Positions 1-9,390 of a stretch of DNA of 64,000 bases are shown here, piece by piece. The first letter of the stretch is position 1. The number at the start of each line of letters is the position of its first letter. The stretch is taken from the NCBI RefSeq assembly GCF_000527155.1, contig NZ_AZUQ01000001.1:1234554-1298553 (forward strand), written 5' to 3'. The position numbers and the translations under genes are program-made. The DNA comes from Haloglycomyces albus DSM 45210 (lineage in GTDB: Bacteria > Actinomycetota > Actinomycetes > Mycobacteriales > Micromonosporaceae). Under the pieces are notes generated by a model. That model saw only the letters and a list, made by a program, of their open reading frames with translations, had not been told where the DNA came from and made no database searches.

Positions 1-1
1 G

Positions 2-571
2 GCCGTCAGCCCCGATTACGTCGACCGCGCCAACCTGCGTCTGGAACACACCCGCTTCTACGCCGAAATCCTGCGGCACAAGCGTCTGGTCACCGGTCGT
101 CTCGATACCAGGTTCACCGGCCCGGCCGACAATTACATTCACGAGCAGATGTCGACCGAACCGTTCTTCGCCGCCACGATGCCCGCCTATACGGCCGCGT
201 TCAACCACTACATTCGGGCCGAGCTGGAATACGCCAACGACCAGAACTACCGGATACTCACCGGCGACGTTCACCCGTGGTCGTACAAGGAATTCGAGGG
301 TAAGTCCGTGGACGTCACCGACCGTCTCTCGTCGGCCATGCGCGCCAACCCCTTCCTCAAGGTCCACGTCGCCGCCGGACGCTACGACGGCGGGGTGCCG
401 GTCGAGGCGATCAACTACACGATGGATCACCTGCTCATCCCCGACTCGTACCGGGAGAACATCGAATTCAAGGAATACCCTGCCGGTCACATGATGTACC
501 TGCACGATGAGTCCCGGAGTCGCCAACTGGCCGACCTGACCGACTTCGTCCGCCGCTCCTCCAACCGCTGA
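2..571 (+). CDS. S10 serine carboxypeptidase-like protein, 3' part only
   Basis: The frame is open at the left edge of the window, so only the last about 189 residues are present. They resemble the C-terminal part of alpha/beta-hydrolase serine carboxypeptidases (peptidase S10). The segment AAGRYDGGVP fits the region of the catalytic Asp, and EYPAGHMMYLH fits the catalytic His near the C terminus. The nucleophile Ser must lie upstream, outside the window. The gene ends 19 bp before nadB. Family assignment rests on these two motifs and overall pattern; another alpha/beta-hydrolase is possible. Confidence 0.7.
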   Translation, partial: AVSPDYVDRANLRLEHTRFYAEILRHKRLVTGRLDTRFTGPADNYIHEQMSTEPFFAATMPAYTAAFNHYIRAELEYANDQNYRILTGDVHPWSYKEFEGKSVDVTDRLSSAMRANPFLKVHVAAGRYDGGVPVEAINYTMDHLLIPDSYRENIEFKEYPAGHMMYLHDESRSRQLADLTDFVRRSSNR

Positions 572-590
572 ACAGAATGAACGACCTCCC

Positions 591-2246
591 GTGAACCTCG
601 ACAAAGCACCGCAACTGACCACCCGCCTACACGGATCACGGCCATCCTGGACCGAAGACACCGACGTCGTGGTGGTCGGTTCCGGTGTAGCCGGGCTCAC
701 CTGCGCGCTCAACCTGCGCGAAAGCGGATTCCACGTCACAGTGGTCACCAAAGTGGAAATCGACGACGGATCCACCCGCTGGGCTCAGGGCGGCGTCGCC
801 GCCGTCCTCGATCCCGCCGACTCCCCGGAATCGCACGCCTACGACACCTCCGTGGCAGGCGTCGGCCTCTGCGATCCCGAAGCGGTCCGGGTGACCGTCA
901 GCGAAGGCCCCGACGAGTTGCGGAAACTCATCAACGCCGGGGCCCGCTTCGACCGCGACGACGACGGTGCACTGCAACTGACCCGCGAAGGCGGGCACCG
1001 CGCACGCCGCATCGTTCACGCCGGCGGGGACGCCACGGGAGCCGAAATTCAGCGTGCCCTGCACACGGCCGTGCTGCGTGACCCGTGGATTCGGGTCATC
1101 GAACACGCCATGGTACTGGAGCTACTGCAAGACGACTCCGGCCACGCCGCCGGAGTCACCCTGCACATCCTCGGCGAAGGAGTCGAACACGGCGTGGGAT
1201 CGGTACGGTCCCGCGCCGTCGTACTGGCCACCGGTGGGCTCGGCCAGATCTACCAGAACACCACCAACCCCGCCGTCTCCATCGGCGACGGTGTCGCACT
1301 CGCACTCAGGGCCGGTGCCGAAGTCTGCGACCTGGAATTCGTCCAGTTCCACCCCACCGCGCTCTACCTCGACGACCATGAGGGACGCGCTCCCCTGATC
1401 TCCGAAGCCCTCCGCGGCGAAGGCGCCCACCTGCTCGACGGCGACCAACGACGTTTCATGACCGACGTTCACGAACTCGCCGAACTCGCGCCCCGCGACG
1501 TCGTCGCCAAGGCCTCCACCGCCCGCATGCGCGACCAAGACCGACCGCACGTCTGGATCGACGCCCGCCACCTCGGCGAAACCATGCTGACCGGACGCTT
1601 CCCCACCATCACCGCCATCTGCCGCGATCACGGCATCGACCCCGCCCGCGACCTCGTCCCCGTCGCACCCGCCGCCCACTACTCCTCGGGCGGCGTCGCC
1701 TGCGACCTCGACGGCATGTCAACGATCCCCGGCCTGTACGCGGCCGGAGAAGTCGCCCGCACCGGCCTCCACGGTGCCAACCGACTCGCCTCCAACTCCC
1801 TCCTGGAAGGCCTCGTGTTCTCCCGCCGCATCGCCCAACACATCGCCAAAACCCAGCCCGAACCCGGCCCTCCACTCACCATGACCGGCCACGGACGCCT
1901 GGTCCACCACGACGCGCCCGGACGTATCCGACAGGCCATGACCGAAGGCGCGGGAGTCCTACGCTCGGCCGACAGCCTGACGGCCACCCTCGGCCAACTC
2001 GCCCGCGCCGGAGCACCCGGACCACCGCAACCCAAACCCGACACCTGGGAAGCCACCAACCTCCACACCGCCGCCACCGCCGTCGCCTACGCCGCCGGAC
2101 TGCGACGAGAAACCCGAGGCAGCCATTGGCGGAACGATCACCCCGACGCCTCGCCGATATGGCTGGGTAATCTGCATGTGAAACTAAAGGACAACGGGCG
2201 ACTCAGCCACGAATTCCGACCGCTACAGGAGAGGCCGCACACATGA
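591..2246 (+). CDS. nadB: L-aspartate oxidase
   Basis: FAD-dependent enzyme oxidising L-aspartate to iminoaspartate, first step of de novo NAD synthesis, cytosolic. The 551 residues include an N-terminal Rossmann FAD site (GSGVAGLTCAL, about residues 30-40), the STRWAQGGVAAV segment typical of NadB and fumarate reductase flavoproteins, and the C-terminal GANRLASNSLLEGLVF signature. Length matches the family. The start is GTG; the nearby ATG at 576 is in another frame and stops at once. The stop overlaps the nadC start (ATGA). nadA is not in the window. Confidence 0.95.
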   Translation: MNLDKAPQLTTRLHGSRPSWTEDTDVVVVGSGVAGLTCALNLRESGFHVTVVTKVEIDDGSTRWAQGGVAAVLDPADSPESHAYDTSVAGVGLCDPEAVRVTVSEGPDELRKLINAGARFDRDDDGALQLTREGGHRARRIVHAGGDATGAEIQRALHTAVLRDPWIRVIEHAMVLELLQDDSGHAAGVTLHILGEGVEHGVGSVRSRAVVLATGGLGQIYQNTTNPAVSIGDGVALALRAGAEVCDLEFVQFHPTALYLDDHEGRAPLISEALRGEGAHLLDGDQRRFMTDVHELAELAPRDVVAKASTARMRDQDRPHVWIDARHLGETMLTGRFPTITAICRDHGIDPARDLVPVAPAAHYSSGGVACDLDGMSTIPGLYAAGEVARTGLHGANRLASNSLLEGLVFSRRIAQHIAKTQPEPGPPLTMTGHGRLVHHDAPGRIRQAMTEGAGVLRSADSLTATLGQLARAGAPGPPQPKPDTWEATNLHTAATAVAYAAGLRRETRGSHWRNDHPDASPIWLGNLHVKLKDNGRLSHEFRPLQERPHT

Positions 2247-3109
2247 CCGACGTCGCTGACCGGATCAGCCAACTGGCGCTGGACCCAGAACGCACCCAAA
2301 AGGCAATCGGCGACTTCCTCACCGAAGACCTCTCGCCCCAATGGAGCGACGTAACCTCCGAGGCGATCTTCTCGGCCGACGAGACCACCACCGCCCACCT
2401 CGTGCCCCGCGACAGCGGCATCCTCGCCGGACTGCCTCTGGCACACGCCGTCTTCGCTCAACTGCCGGGACCGGTCGAATTCGAATATCACGCCACAGAA
2501 GGCACCCACCTCAACGCGAGCAACCCCATCGCGTCGGTGACCGCACCCGTGCGGAGCCTTCTTGCCGCCGAACGCACCGCCCTCAACCTCCTCAGCCGCC
2601 TCTGCGGCATCGCCACCCACACCCGCGACTTCGTCGAACTGGTGGAAAACACCAGCGCCCAGATCGTCGACACCCGCAAAACCACACCCGGACTGCGCGA
2701 ATTCGAAAAATACGCCGTCCGCGCCGCCGGAGGCGGCAACAAACGAATGGGCCTGTACGACGTGGCCATGATCAAAGACAACCACAAAGAAGCCGCCGGA
2801 TCGATCACCGCCGCCTTCAACGCCGTACGCGGAGCCAACCCCGACATCGACGTTCAAGTCGAAGTGGAAAGCATGGAAGAAGCTGTCGAAGCCACCGCCG
2901 TCGGAGCCGCCTTCCTGCTGGTCGACAACCTCAGTCCCAAAGAGACCCGTGAGATCGTCGAGGTCGTCGGGGACAGGACCGACATCGAAGCCACCGGCGG
3001 TATTACGCTGGAGAACGTCGGGGAATACGCCGTGGCCGGGGTCGACTTCATCTCCATCGGCGCGTTGACCCATTCGTCGCCCATCGTGGACATCGGTTTG
3101 GACCTGTAG
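2243..3109 (+). CDS. nadC: nicotinate-nucleotide pyrophosphorylase (carboxylating), quinolinate phosphoribosyltransferase
   Basis: Converts quinolinate and PRPP to nicotinate mononucleotide, CO2 and pyrophosphate in NAD biosynthesis. At 288 residues it is full length. Visible family signatures are DTRKTTPGLR in the middle, followed by GGGNKRMGLYDVAMIKDNH, and the C-terminal TIM-barrel strands VDFISIGAL. The ATG overlaps the nadB stop by 4 bp, pointing to translational coupling, and the stop codon region TAGGAG doubles as the ribosome binding site of coaX. nadB, nadC and coaX therefore form one operon. Confidence 0.96.
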   Translation: MTDVADRISQLALDPERTQKAIGDFLTEDLSPQWSDVTSEAIFSADETTTAHLVPRDSGILAGLPLAHAVFAQLPGPVEFEYHATEGTHLNASNPIASVTAPVRSLLAAERTALNLLSRLCGIATHTRDFVELVENTSAQIVDTRKTTPGLREFEKYAVRAAGGGNKRMGLYDVAMIKDNHKEAAGSITAAFNAVRGANPDIDVQVEVESMEEAVEATAVGAAFLLVDNLSPKETREIVEVVGDRTDIEATGGITLENVGEYAVAGVDFISIGALTHSSPIVDIGLDL

Positions 3110-3120
3110 GAGTTTGTGAC

Positions 3121-3882
3121 ATGTTGCTGTGTGTGGACATCGGGAACACCAACACGGTGTTGGCGACCTTCGAAGGCGAGAAGCTCGTCCATTCCTGGCG
3201 TCTGAAGAACGACTCCAAGGACACCGCCGACGAACTCGGCATCAAGTTCCGCGCGCTCCTCGACCAAGACGGCATCAACATATACGGAATCGCCCTGTCC
3301 AGCACGGTTCCCCAGGCCGCCTGGGAAATCGCCCGCATGGCCGAACGCTTCTACCCGCACGCCAAACTCATCTCCGTCGCCCCGGGCGTCAAAACCGGAG
3401 TGCGCCTGTCGATCGACAACCCCAAGGAAGCCGGACCCGACCGCATCGCCAACACCCACGCCGCCTACCACATGTTCGGCGGCCCCTGCATCACAGTGGA
3501 CTTCGGAACCTCCACCAACATCGACGTCATCTCCGAACACGGCGACTTCCTCGGCGGCGCGTTCGCCCCGGGGATGGAAGTGTCGATCGACGCGCTCGCC
3601 GCTCGGGCGGCTCGGCTGTTGAAGGTGGAACTGACCAAGCCGCGCAAGGCTATCGGGAAGAACACCGTGGAATGTCTCCAGTCGGGGATGATCTTCGGTA
3701 CGGCCTCCCAGGTGGACGGCATGGTCAATCGGATCGTCGCCGAATTGGGAGCCGAACCGACGGCGGTGGTGGCCACCGGTGGACTGGCGCCCGCCGTCAT
3801 CACCGAGACGACCACCGTTACCCACCACGAACCCAACCTGACCCTCCACGGACTGCGGATGATCTGGGAACGCAATACCTAA
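3121..3882 (+). CDS. coaX: type III pantothenate kinase
   Basis: Phosphorylates pantothenate, first committed step of coenzyme A synthesis. The N-terminal DIGNTNTVLATFEG is the phosphate-binding motif of the ASKHA-fold CoaX family; GPDRIANTHAAYH and VDFGTSTNIDVI are further family segments, as is the late VVATGGLAP. Length 253 residues is normal. The start ATG follows AGGAG by 9 bp. It is the last gene of the nad operon and converges on ispE. The opposite strand of the whole gene is open in continuation of the ispE frame, but this gene is the clearly conserved one. Confidence 0.95.
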   Translation: MLLCVDIGNTNTVLATFEGEKLVHSWRLKNDSKDTADELGIKFRALLDQDGINIYGIALSSTVPQAAWEIARMAERFYPHAKLISVAPGVKTGVRLSIDNPKEAGPDRIANTHAAYHMFGGPCITVDFGTSTNIDVISEHGDFLGGAFAPGMEVSIDALAARAARLLKVELTKPRKAIGKNTVECLQSGMIFGTASQVDGMVNRIVAELGAEPTAVVATGGLAPAVITETTTVTHHEPNLTLHGLRMIWERNT

Positions 3883-4824
3883 GCCGGTGGCTTTCGGCCC
3901 TTTCACCGGGCCGAAGGCGGGATGGACGCTGCGCACTCCCCCGCGCATGGTAATGCGACGCGCCAGTGAAGCGGCGTGCGAGGAGTCGCGGGCCAGGAAC
4001 AATACCGTAGGACCGGAGCCGGATACGTGCGCGGTGAGCGCGCCCTCCTCCAAACCGCCGTGCATGACCGACGCCAACTCCGGACGCAGACTGACGGCGG
4101 CGGCCTCCATGTCGTTGATGAGCAGTTCGGCCAGCTCCCGGGCGGAAACACCGGTCTCAAACGCCCGTCGAATGTCGGTGATGTTGTCGCTGTAACGACC
4201 GATGCCGCTCTCCCGCAGGCGGTCGACTTCCTTATAGCATTCGGGGGTGGAGATCTGAGTGTGCGAGGTGGCGACCACCCAGTGGTATTCGCCTCGGGTG
4301 TCGAGTTGCGACACGGACTCGCCTCGGCCGCTGCCGACGGCCGTGCCGCCGTGCAGGCAGAAGGGAACGTCGGAACCCAGCCCCGAGGCCAGTTGATCGA
4401 GCTGTGCGTCGCTGATGTCGATGTCCCACAGGCGTTGACAGGCGATGAACACTCCGGCGGCGTCGGCCGATCCGCCCGCCAGGCCCCCGGCGACCGGGAT
4501 GCGTTTCTGGAGATGAATATCGACGTCGGGGGAGATGTCGGCGTATATGGCCATCAGCTGGGCCGCACGCACCGCCAGGTTCGTTTCATCGGTGGGCAAC
4601 TCTCGCGCGCCCTCCCCGGCGATGGTGATCGACACTCCGGCGTCGGGGGGATTGCGCCGCACCGTGACCGTGTCGTACAGCGAGATGGACTGGTAGACGG
4701 TGGTGAGCTCGTGGAATCCGTCGGCCCGTACCGGACCGACACCCAGGTGCGGATTGATCTTGGCACCCACATCGACCGACACGACATCCGAGCGCTCCGC
4801 AGACGCGGTTTCCGATTCACCCAT
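3883..4824 (-). CDS. ispE: 4-(cytidine 5'-diphospho)-2-C-methyl-D-erythritol kinase; recognisable part of an open frame without stop at the expected place
   Basis: GHMP kinase of the MEP isoprenoid pathway, phosphorylating CDP-methylerythritol. N-terminal AKINPHLGVGPVRADGFHEL, the ATP-binding PVAGGLAGGSADAAG and the C-terminal HVSGSGPTVLFLA identify it. I start at the ATG at 4824, preceded by GGAAGGGG; a TTG 15 bp upstream is the alternative. The family normally ends a few residues after the GPVKG motif, here at about 3890. No stop occurs: the frame stays open, antisense to all of coaX and the end of nadC, down to 2854. The end given is where homology should stop, so a lost stop codon or an assembly indel is possible. 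Confidence 0.8.
3891..3917. terminator. possible bidirectional terminator hairpin between coaX and ispE
   Basis: CTTTCGGCCC and GGGCCGAAGG pair over 10 bp (one G-T) around a 7-nt loop, 9 bp after the coaX stop. No long T-run follows on either strand. The same bases encode the conserved FGPVKGPKA end of IspE, so the symmetry may be partly a coding coincidence. Confidence 0.45.
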
Positions 4825-5097
4825 AAGGGCCCCTTCCAATCCGAAGTCCTCACACCGGTCCCATCCACGTGATGGTCAGTGTCTGTCAACGACCGAGGTG
4901 ACGCGATCGGGACGCCCAACGTCCCGACGGCGGTCCATTGAGTATCGGTCAACTTGGCCGACACCACAACCGCCTCATCGGCATTTCGCCGAATTCGATG
5001 CTTTCCAGCCTCACCACACCATTGTGACAAGAAAGCGCGAACCGGAGGCTAAAACCCGGCTAACCACTGAACTCCACAGGGTCGGGCGTTGTGCGAG

Positions 5098-5946
5098 TCA
5101 GGACTCTTTTTTCGCCCGGCTCAAGGCAATGAACTCCTCGATGGTCAACGATTCGCCGCGTCGCGTGGAATCGATCCCGGCCAGGTCCATGATCCGTTCG
5201 GCCTCGGAAACACTGCCCGCCCAGTCGCGTAGCGCCTGGCGTAGCATCTTGCGGCGCTGTCCGAATGCGGCGTCGACGGCGGCGAAGACCTCTTTCCGGT
5301 CGGCGTCGGGGGAGGTGATGCGCTCGAACGACACCAGTCCGCTCGCGACTTTCGGCACCGGCCAGAAAACCTGCGACGATATCGCACCCGCGCGGCGTGC
5401 CCGGGCGTACCAGGCCATCTTCACACTCGGGGAACCGTAGATCTTGGAGCCGGGGGAGGCGGTCAGACGGTCGGCCACCTCGCTCTGCACCATCACCAGG
5501 CCGCGACGCAGAGTGGGAAAGGTCTCCAGCGCGTGCAGGACAACCGGAACGGCGACGTTGTAAGGAAGGTTCGCGACCAGTGCGGTCGGTTCGGTCGGCA
5601 GTTGCTCAGACGTCATATGGGCCGCGTCGGTCTGGACGACCGACAGTTTGCCGAATTCGACGGGCGACGTCCGGGCCTCAAGCGTGGTCGGAAGTGCCAG
5701 GGCGAGTTTGGGGTCGATTTCCACGGCCGTCACCGACGCGGCGACCTCCAGCAGCGCTGCGGTCAGAGATCCGAGGCCGGGGCCGACTTCCAGGACGTCG
5801 TCCGACTCCGATACTCCTGCGGTTGTGACGATCCGGCGCACCACATTGGCGTCCACCACGAAGTTCTGTCCCCATTTTTTGGTGGGCTTGATGCCCAGAC
5901 CGGTGGAGATCGCCCGGATGTCCTTACTTGTCAGCAGCTGGGCCAC
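5098..5946 (-). CDS. rsmA: 16S rRNA (adenine1518-N6/adenine1519-N6)-dimethyltransferase
   Basis: SAM-dependent dimethylation of two adjacent adenines in the 3'-terminal hairpin of 16S rRNA (KsgA). Full length at 282 residues. KPTKKWGQNFVVDANVV near the N terminus, the SAM-binding EVGPGLGSLT, and NLPYNVAVPVV (motif IV, catalytic NLPY) are all present. The GTG start overlaps the prfC stop by one base (TAGTG), so translation is probably coupled to prfC. A 270-bp gap with no gene separates it from ispE downstream; rsmA followed by ispE is a common actinobacterial order. Confidence 0.95.
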   Translation of the reverse strand: MAQLLTSKDIRAISTGLGIKPTKKWGQNFVVDANVVRRIVTTAGVSESDDVLEVGPGLGSLTAALLEVAASVTAVEIDPKLALALPTTLEARTSPVEFGKLSVVQTDAAHMTSEQLPTEPTALVANLPYNVAVPVVLHALETFPTLRRGLVMVQSEVADRLTASPGSKIYGSPSVKMAWYARARRAGAISSQVFWPVPKVASGLVSFERITSPDADRKEVFAAVDAAFGQRRKMLRQALRDWAGSVSEAERIMDLAGIDSTRRGESLTIEEFIALSRAKKES

Positions 5947-7550
5947 TAGCCTTGTCCCCCTGCCAGGAGAGGCTCCAACATGAGGTCCGGGTAGTCGTTG
6001 ACCAAGGTCTGAATCCGGTACTTATTGGGCAGTGCCACCAGGTAGGCGCCGTCGCGGGGACGCTGGAAGATCTCGACTCCGGGAGCGGTCTGCAAACGCT
6101 TGGCCCCCTCTTCGTCGGTGAGGCGGGCCAGTTGATACGGCAGGTGGTTGATTTCGGCCGGGACGCCGAATTCGGCCTTGAGGCGTGCCAACGTCACGTC
6201 GAACTGCAAGGGCCCCACGGCCGCCAATACCGGTGTGGCGTCTCCGCGCTGTTCGGAATACAACACTTGGACCACACCTTCGGCGTCCAACTGAGTGATT
6301 CCCTTGCGGAACCGTTTGGCTTTGGAGGTGTCGTTCATTTCCAAAGCCCCGAATTGTTCGGGAGCGAACGCGGGAAGCGGCGGGAATTCGACCTTGGAAC
6401 CGGCGTAAATCGTATCTCCCACCGACAGGCCGCTGGCGTTGACCAGACCGACGATGTCGCCCGGCCAAGCCTCTTCGGCCGTACCACGGCTGGAGCCGAA
6501 CATCGTCTGCGCGTACTTGGTGGACATGCCTCGCCCGGACTGGGTCTGCGTGACCTGCATACCCCGGTCGAAATGCCCGGAGCAGACCCGCACGAACGCC
6601 AACTGGTCGCGGTGCGAGGCGTTCATGTTCGCCTGCGATTTGAAGACGAAACCGCTGAAGTCGCCCGAGACCTCGCGCGGCTTGCCGGAGACGTCTTCGC
6701 GTGAATACGGCGACGGAGCGATGTCGACCAGCAGATCCATCAGCTGCGACACTCCGAAGTGAACCAGGGCGGCACCGAACAGCGTCGGGCTGGTGTCTCC
6801 GGCGAGGAAACCTTCACGGTCGAAGTCCGCCTCGATCTCGTCCAAGAGTTCCGACTCTTCACGTGCGCGCAGGTAGTCTTCGCTGAAACGTTCTTCGGCG
6901 ACGGCGGGGTCGAGGACCTCGCTTTCGGCACCGGCGACACCTCCAGCGGTGCGTTCGTAACGCACCATGCCGTCGGCCTGTTTGCCGCCGATGGGCATGC
7001 GTTCGATGACGCCTTTGAAATCGCCGCCGATTCCGACCGGCCAGGTCACCGGGGTGGGTTTAATGCCGATGCGCTCTTCGATCTCCTCCAGCAGTTCGAG
7101 AGCGTCCTTGGCGGGACGGTCCCATTTGTTGATGAAGGTGATGACGGGGATGCGGCGCGCGCGACAGACCTCGAAGAGCTTCAGGGTCTGCGGTTCGAGC
7201 CCTTTGGCCGCGTCTAGAAGCATGACCGCCGCGTCGACGGCCGTCAGCACCCGGTAGGTGTCTTCGGAGAAGTCGGCGTGGCCGGGGGTGTCGAGGAGGT
7301 TGATGACGCAGTCGCGGTAGTCGAACTGCAAGGCCGCCGAAGTGATCGAGATGCCTCGATCTTTTTCCATCGACATCCAGTCGGAGACCACGCCCTTGCG
7401 GTTGCCCTTGCCGTGGACCGCACCGGCGGATTGAATCGCTTCACCGTAGAGCGCGAGCGCCTCGGTGATCGTGGACTTACCGGCGTCGGGGTGCGAGATG
7501 ACGGCGAAAGTGCGGCGGCGGGCGGCTTCCTGGGCGACCTGCGAAGACAT
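5946..7550 (-). CDS. prfC: peptide chain release factor 3
   Basis: Translational GTPase that recycles RF1/RF2 from the ribosome after peptide release. The G1 motif ISHPDAGKSTITE, switch segment RGISITSAALQF, G3 DTPGHADFSEDTYR and G4 FINKWDRP are all visible, followed by the RF3-type domains II and III. I choose the ATG at 7550 (MSSQVAQEAARRRTF), preceded by GAGGAG and aligned with the usual RF3 N terminus; the frame extends 19 codons further upstream. It is likely co-transcribed with rsmA. RF3 pairs less universally with actinobacteria than EF-G, but the motifs and 534-residue length fit. Confidence 0.93.
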   Translation of the reverse strand: MSSQVAQEAARRRTFAVISHPDAGKSTITEALALYGEAIQSAGAVHGKGNRKGVVSDWMSMEKDRGISITSAALQFDYRDCVINLLDTPGHADFSEDTYRVLTAVDAAVMLLDAAKGLEPQTLKLFEVCRARRIPVITFINKWDRPAKDALELLEEIEERIGIKPTPVTWPVGIGGDFKGVIERMPIGGKQADGMVRYERTAGGVAGAESEVLDPAVAEERFSEDYLRAREESELLDEIEADFDREGFLAGDTSPTLFGAALVHFGVSQLMDLLVDIAPSPYSREDVSGKPREVSGDFSGFVFKSQANMNASHRDQLAFVRVCSGHFDRGMQVTQTQSGRGMSTKYAQTMFGSSRGTAEEAWPGDIVGLVNASGLSVGDTIYAGSKVEFPPLPAFAPEQFGALEMNDTSKAKRFRKGITQLDAEGVVQVLYSEQRGDATPVLAAVGPLQFDVTLARLKAEFGVPAEINHLPYQLARLTDEEGAKRLQTAPGVEIFQRPRDGAYLVALPNKYRIQTLVNDYPDLMLEPLLAGGQG

Positions 7551-7713
7551 AGACTCCTCATAAACGGCAGGATGGTGGGCGCGAACTGTGGTCGAAGCGG
7601 TTCGCACAGACTGCGGAAAAGCTTCGAGAAATGCTTACGTCAACTTTAGCCCCGCTGTTCGGAGGCGTCACTTCGCCACGCTCCCGGGAGTGCCGCCGGC
7701 CGCGTTCGTCGCT

Positions 7714-8169
7714 CTAGGTGGCCAGGAGGCCCTTGACGATCTGGGAGACGGTTTTCCCGTCCGCACGTCCCGCTACCTGGGGTTGCAGGGTCTTCATGAC
7801 CTTGCCCATGTCCTTGGGGCCTTCGTAGCCGCCTTCGGAGATGATCGTCTGAGCCATTTCGGTGATTTCCGACTCAGTCAGTGGTTCGGGCAGGTATTTC
7901 TTGATGACGGCTTCTTCGGCCAGTTCGGCTTCGGCCTGCTCGGTGCGGCCGCCGTCGTGGAAGGCGTCGGCGGCTTCGCGACGTTGTTTGGCCTGCTTGG
8001 TCAGGATTCTCTGCACGTCAGAGTCCTGGAGTTCGTGGGAGGAGCTCCCGGAGACCTCCTCGTTCTTGACGGCCGTCAACACCATGCGAAGAGTGTTAAG
8101 GGTCACTTTGTCCTTGTTTTTGAGGGCGGCGCGCATGTCCGCTTCCAGTTGGGTCTTCAATTCACTCAC
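7714..8169 (-). CDS. GatB/YqeY domain protein
   Basis: A 151-residue protein of the YqeY family, related to the C-terminal tRNA-binding domain of GatB amidotransferase. Typical segments are MRAALKNKDKVTLNTLRMVLTAVKNEE at the N terminus, KKYLPEPLTESEI in the middle and DMGKVMKTLQPQVAGRADGKTVSQIVK at the end. The family's cellular role is poorly defined; a link to tRNA or aminoacylation is inferred from the fold only. The GTG start lies 25 bp from the divergently transcribed metallophosphoesterase, so the two share a very short promoter region. Confidence 0.9.
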   Translation of the reverse strand: MSELKTQLEADMRAALKNKDKVTLNTLRMVLTAVKNEEVSGSSSHELQDSDVQRILTKQAKQRREAADAFHDGGRTEQAEAELAEEAVIKKYLPEPLTESEITEMAQTIISEGGYEGPKDMGKVMKTLQPQVAGRADGKTVSQIVKGLLAT

Positions 8170-8194
8170 AGATAAACAATCTACCCTTGGGGAT

Positions 8195-9094
8195 ATGAGG
8201 AAAAGCCGAGGACTAGCAGTAGCCGCCGGAATAGGGATCGGGGCAGGTGCCCTCGCGCTTGCGTATGCTTCCCTATACGAGCGGGTTCAGTACACACTTC
8301 GTCATTTTGCGGTGCCGGTATTGCCTGCTGGAAGCGAACCGGTGCGGGTTTTGCACATTTCCGACCTGCATATGACGCCGGGGCAGTATCGCAAGCAGCA
8401 TTGGGTGGCCTCGCTATCGGCGTTGGATCCCGATTTGGTGCTGCTGACCGGCGATAATCTGGGGCATCCGGAAGCGCTGGAGTATGTGGAGCGCACGCTT
8501 CGGCCGCTTTTCAACTCGCCTGGGGCGTTCGTCTTCGGTTCGAACGACTACTACGCTCCGGTGCCGAAGAACCCGTTTACGTATTTCAACAAGAACCGCG
8601 AGCACAAGTACGGTGAGCCCTTGCCGGTGGAGGATCTGCGTCGGATCTTGACGTCGGGCGGTTGGATGGATTTGAACAACAAGTCCACCGACCAGCGTCT
8701 CAGTGGCTTGAACATGCACCTCGCCGGGGTGGACGATCCCCACTTCGACTACGACGACTATTCGGCGGTGGCCGGACCGGTTCCGGCGGAAGCCGACGTG
8801 TCGATCGGGCTGGCCCATTCGCCGGAGCCGAGGGTGCTGGACGACTTCGCCTCGGACGGATACGACTTCGTCGCCGCCGGGCACACCCACGGTGGTCAGG
8901 TGTGTGTGCCCGGGTACGGGGCTTTGGTGACCAACTGCGGCATCGACCGTCGTCGAGTGAAGGGGCTGCACGACTGGGGCAATGACATGTGGCTGCACGT
9001 GTCGGCGGGGCTCGGTACGTCGCCGTACGCGCCGGTCCGCTTTGCCTGTGCGCCGGAGGCGAGTCTCTTGACGTTCGTGCCGAGGGAAATGTAG
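8195..9094 (+). CDS. membrane-associated metallophosphoesterase
   Basis: Calcineurin-like metallophosphoesterase of about 299 residues. An N-terminal hydrophobic stretch (AVAAGIGIGAGALALAYASL) suggests membrane anchoring with the catalytic domain outside. Metal ligands are visible in ISDLHMTP (DxH), LLTGDNLG (GDN), FGSNDYYA (the GNHD-equivalent, here with SND), IGLAHSPE and AAGHTHGGQV (GHxH). The ATG at 8195 follows TTGGGGAT; the longer frame upstream is antisense to the yqeY-like gene and is rejected. Related enzymes act on lipid-linked or nucleotide phosphodiesters, but the substrate here is unknown. Confidence 0.88.
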   Translation: MRKSRGLAVAAGIGIGAGALALAYASLYERVQYTLRHFAVPVLPAGSEPVRVLHISDLHMTPGQYRKQHWVASLSALDPDLVLLTGDNLGHPEALEYVERTLRPLFNSPGAFVFGSNDYYAPVPKNPFTYFNKNREHKYGEPLPVEDLRRILTSGGWMDLNNKSTDQRLSGLNMHLAGVDDPHFDYDDYSAVAGPVPAEADVSIGLAHSPEPRVLDDFASDGYDFVAAGHTHGGQVCVPGYGALVTNCGIDRRRVKGLHDWGNDMWLHVSAGLGTSPYAPVRFACAPEASLLTFVPREM

Positions 9095-9267
9095 TCGCCT
9101 CACCGATCGACGCAGTGCGGTCGATTCGTGCCGTGGCCGTGTTGCCCGGGGCGGGGAGCGGGGAACTGTGACTCGAGTCAGCCTCGCTGACCCGCATCGG
9201 GTACGGATGGCCAAGTCGGGTATGATCGATGCGTACTTTGCGGGATCCATTCGATGGATCGACGCAA

Positions 9268-9344
9268 CGGGTTGTGGCGCAGCTTGGTAGCGCACCTCGT
9301 TCGGGACGAGGGGGTCGCAGGTTCAAATCCTGTCAACCCGACCA
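9268..9344 (+). tRNA. tRNA-Pro, anticodon CGG
   Basis: The acceptor arms CGGGTTG (9268-9274) and CAACCCG (9334-9340) pair fully and are followed by an encoded ACCA. The anticodon arm CCTCG-TTCGGGA-CGAGG places CGG at positions 34-36, and the T arm GCAGG-TTCAAAT-CCTGT is canonical. The sequence is that of actinobacterial tRNA-Pro. Confidence 0.96.
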
Positions 9345-9354
9345 CATCATTGCA

Positions 9355-9390
9355 GGTCAGGGCGCAAATCCTGGCCTGTTTTGCTTTCCT
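9355..9390 (+). terminator. rho-independent terminator after tRNA-Pro
   Basis: GGTCAGG (9355-9361) pairs with CCTGGCC (9370-9376) with one wobble pair, and TGTTTTGCTTT follows directly. It lies 10 bp after the tRNA 3' end. Confidence 0.75.

Noticed and set aside
2854-3882. Minus-strand frame antisense to coaX and nadC, continuous with ispE
   Set aside because: Antisense to two well conserved genes and without resemblance to IspE or any other family; treated as read-through beyond a lost stop, not as a real domain.
7862-8194. N-terminal extension of the metallophosphoesterase
   Set aside because: It is entirely antisense to the yqeY-like gene and Ser/Arg-rich. The ATG at 8195 has its own ribosome binding site and starts a normal membrane anchor.
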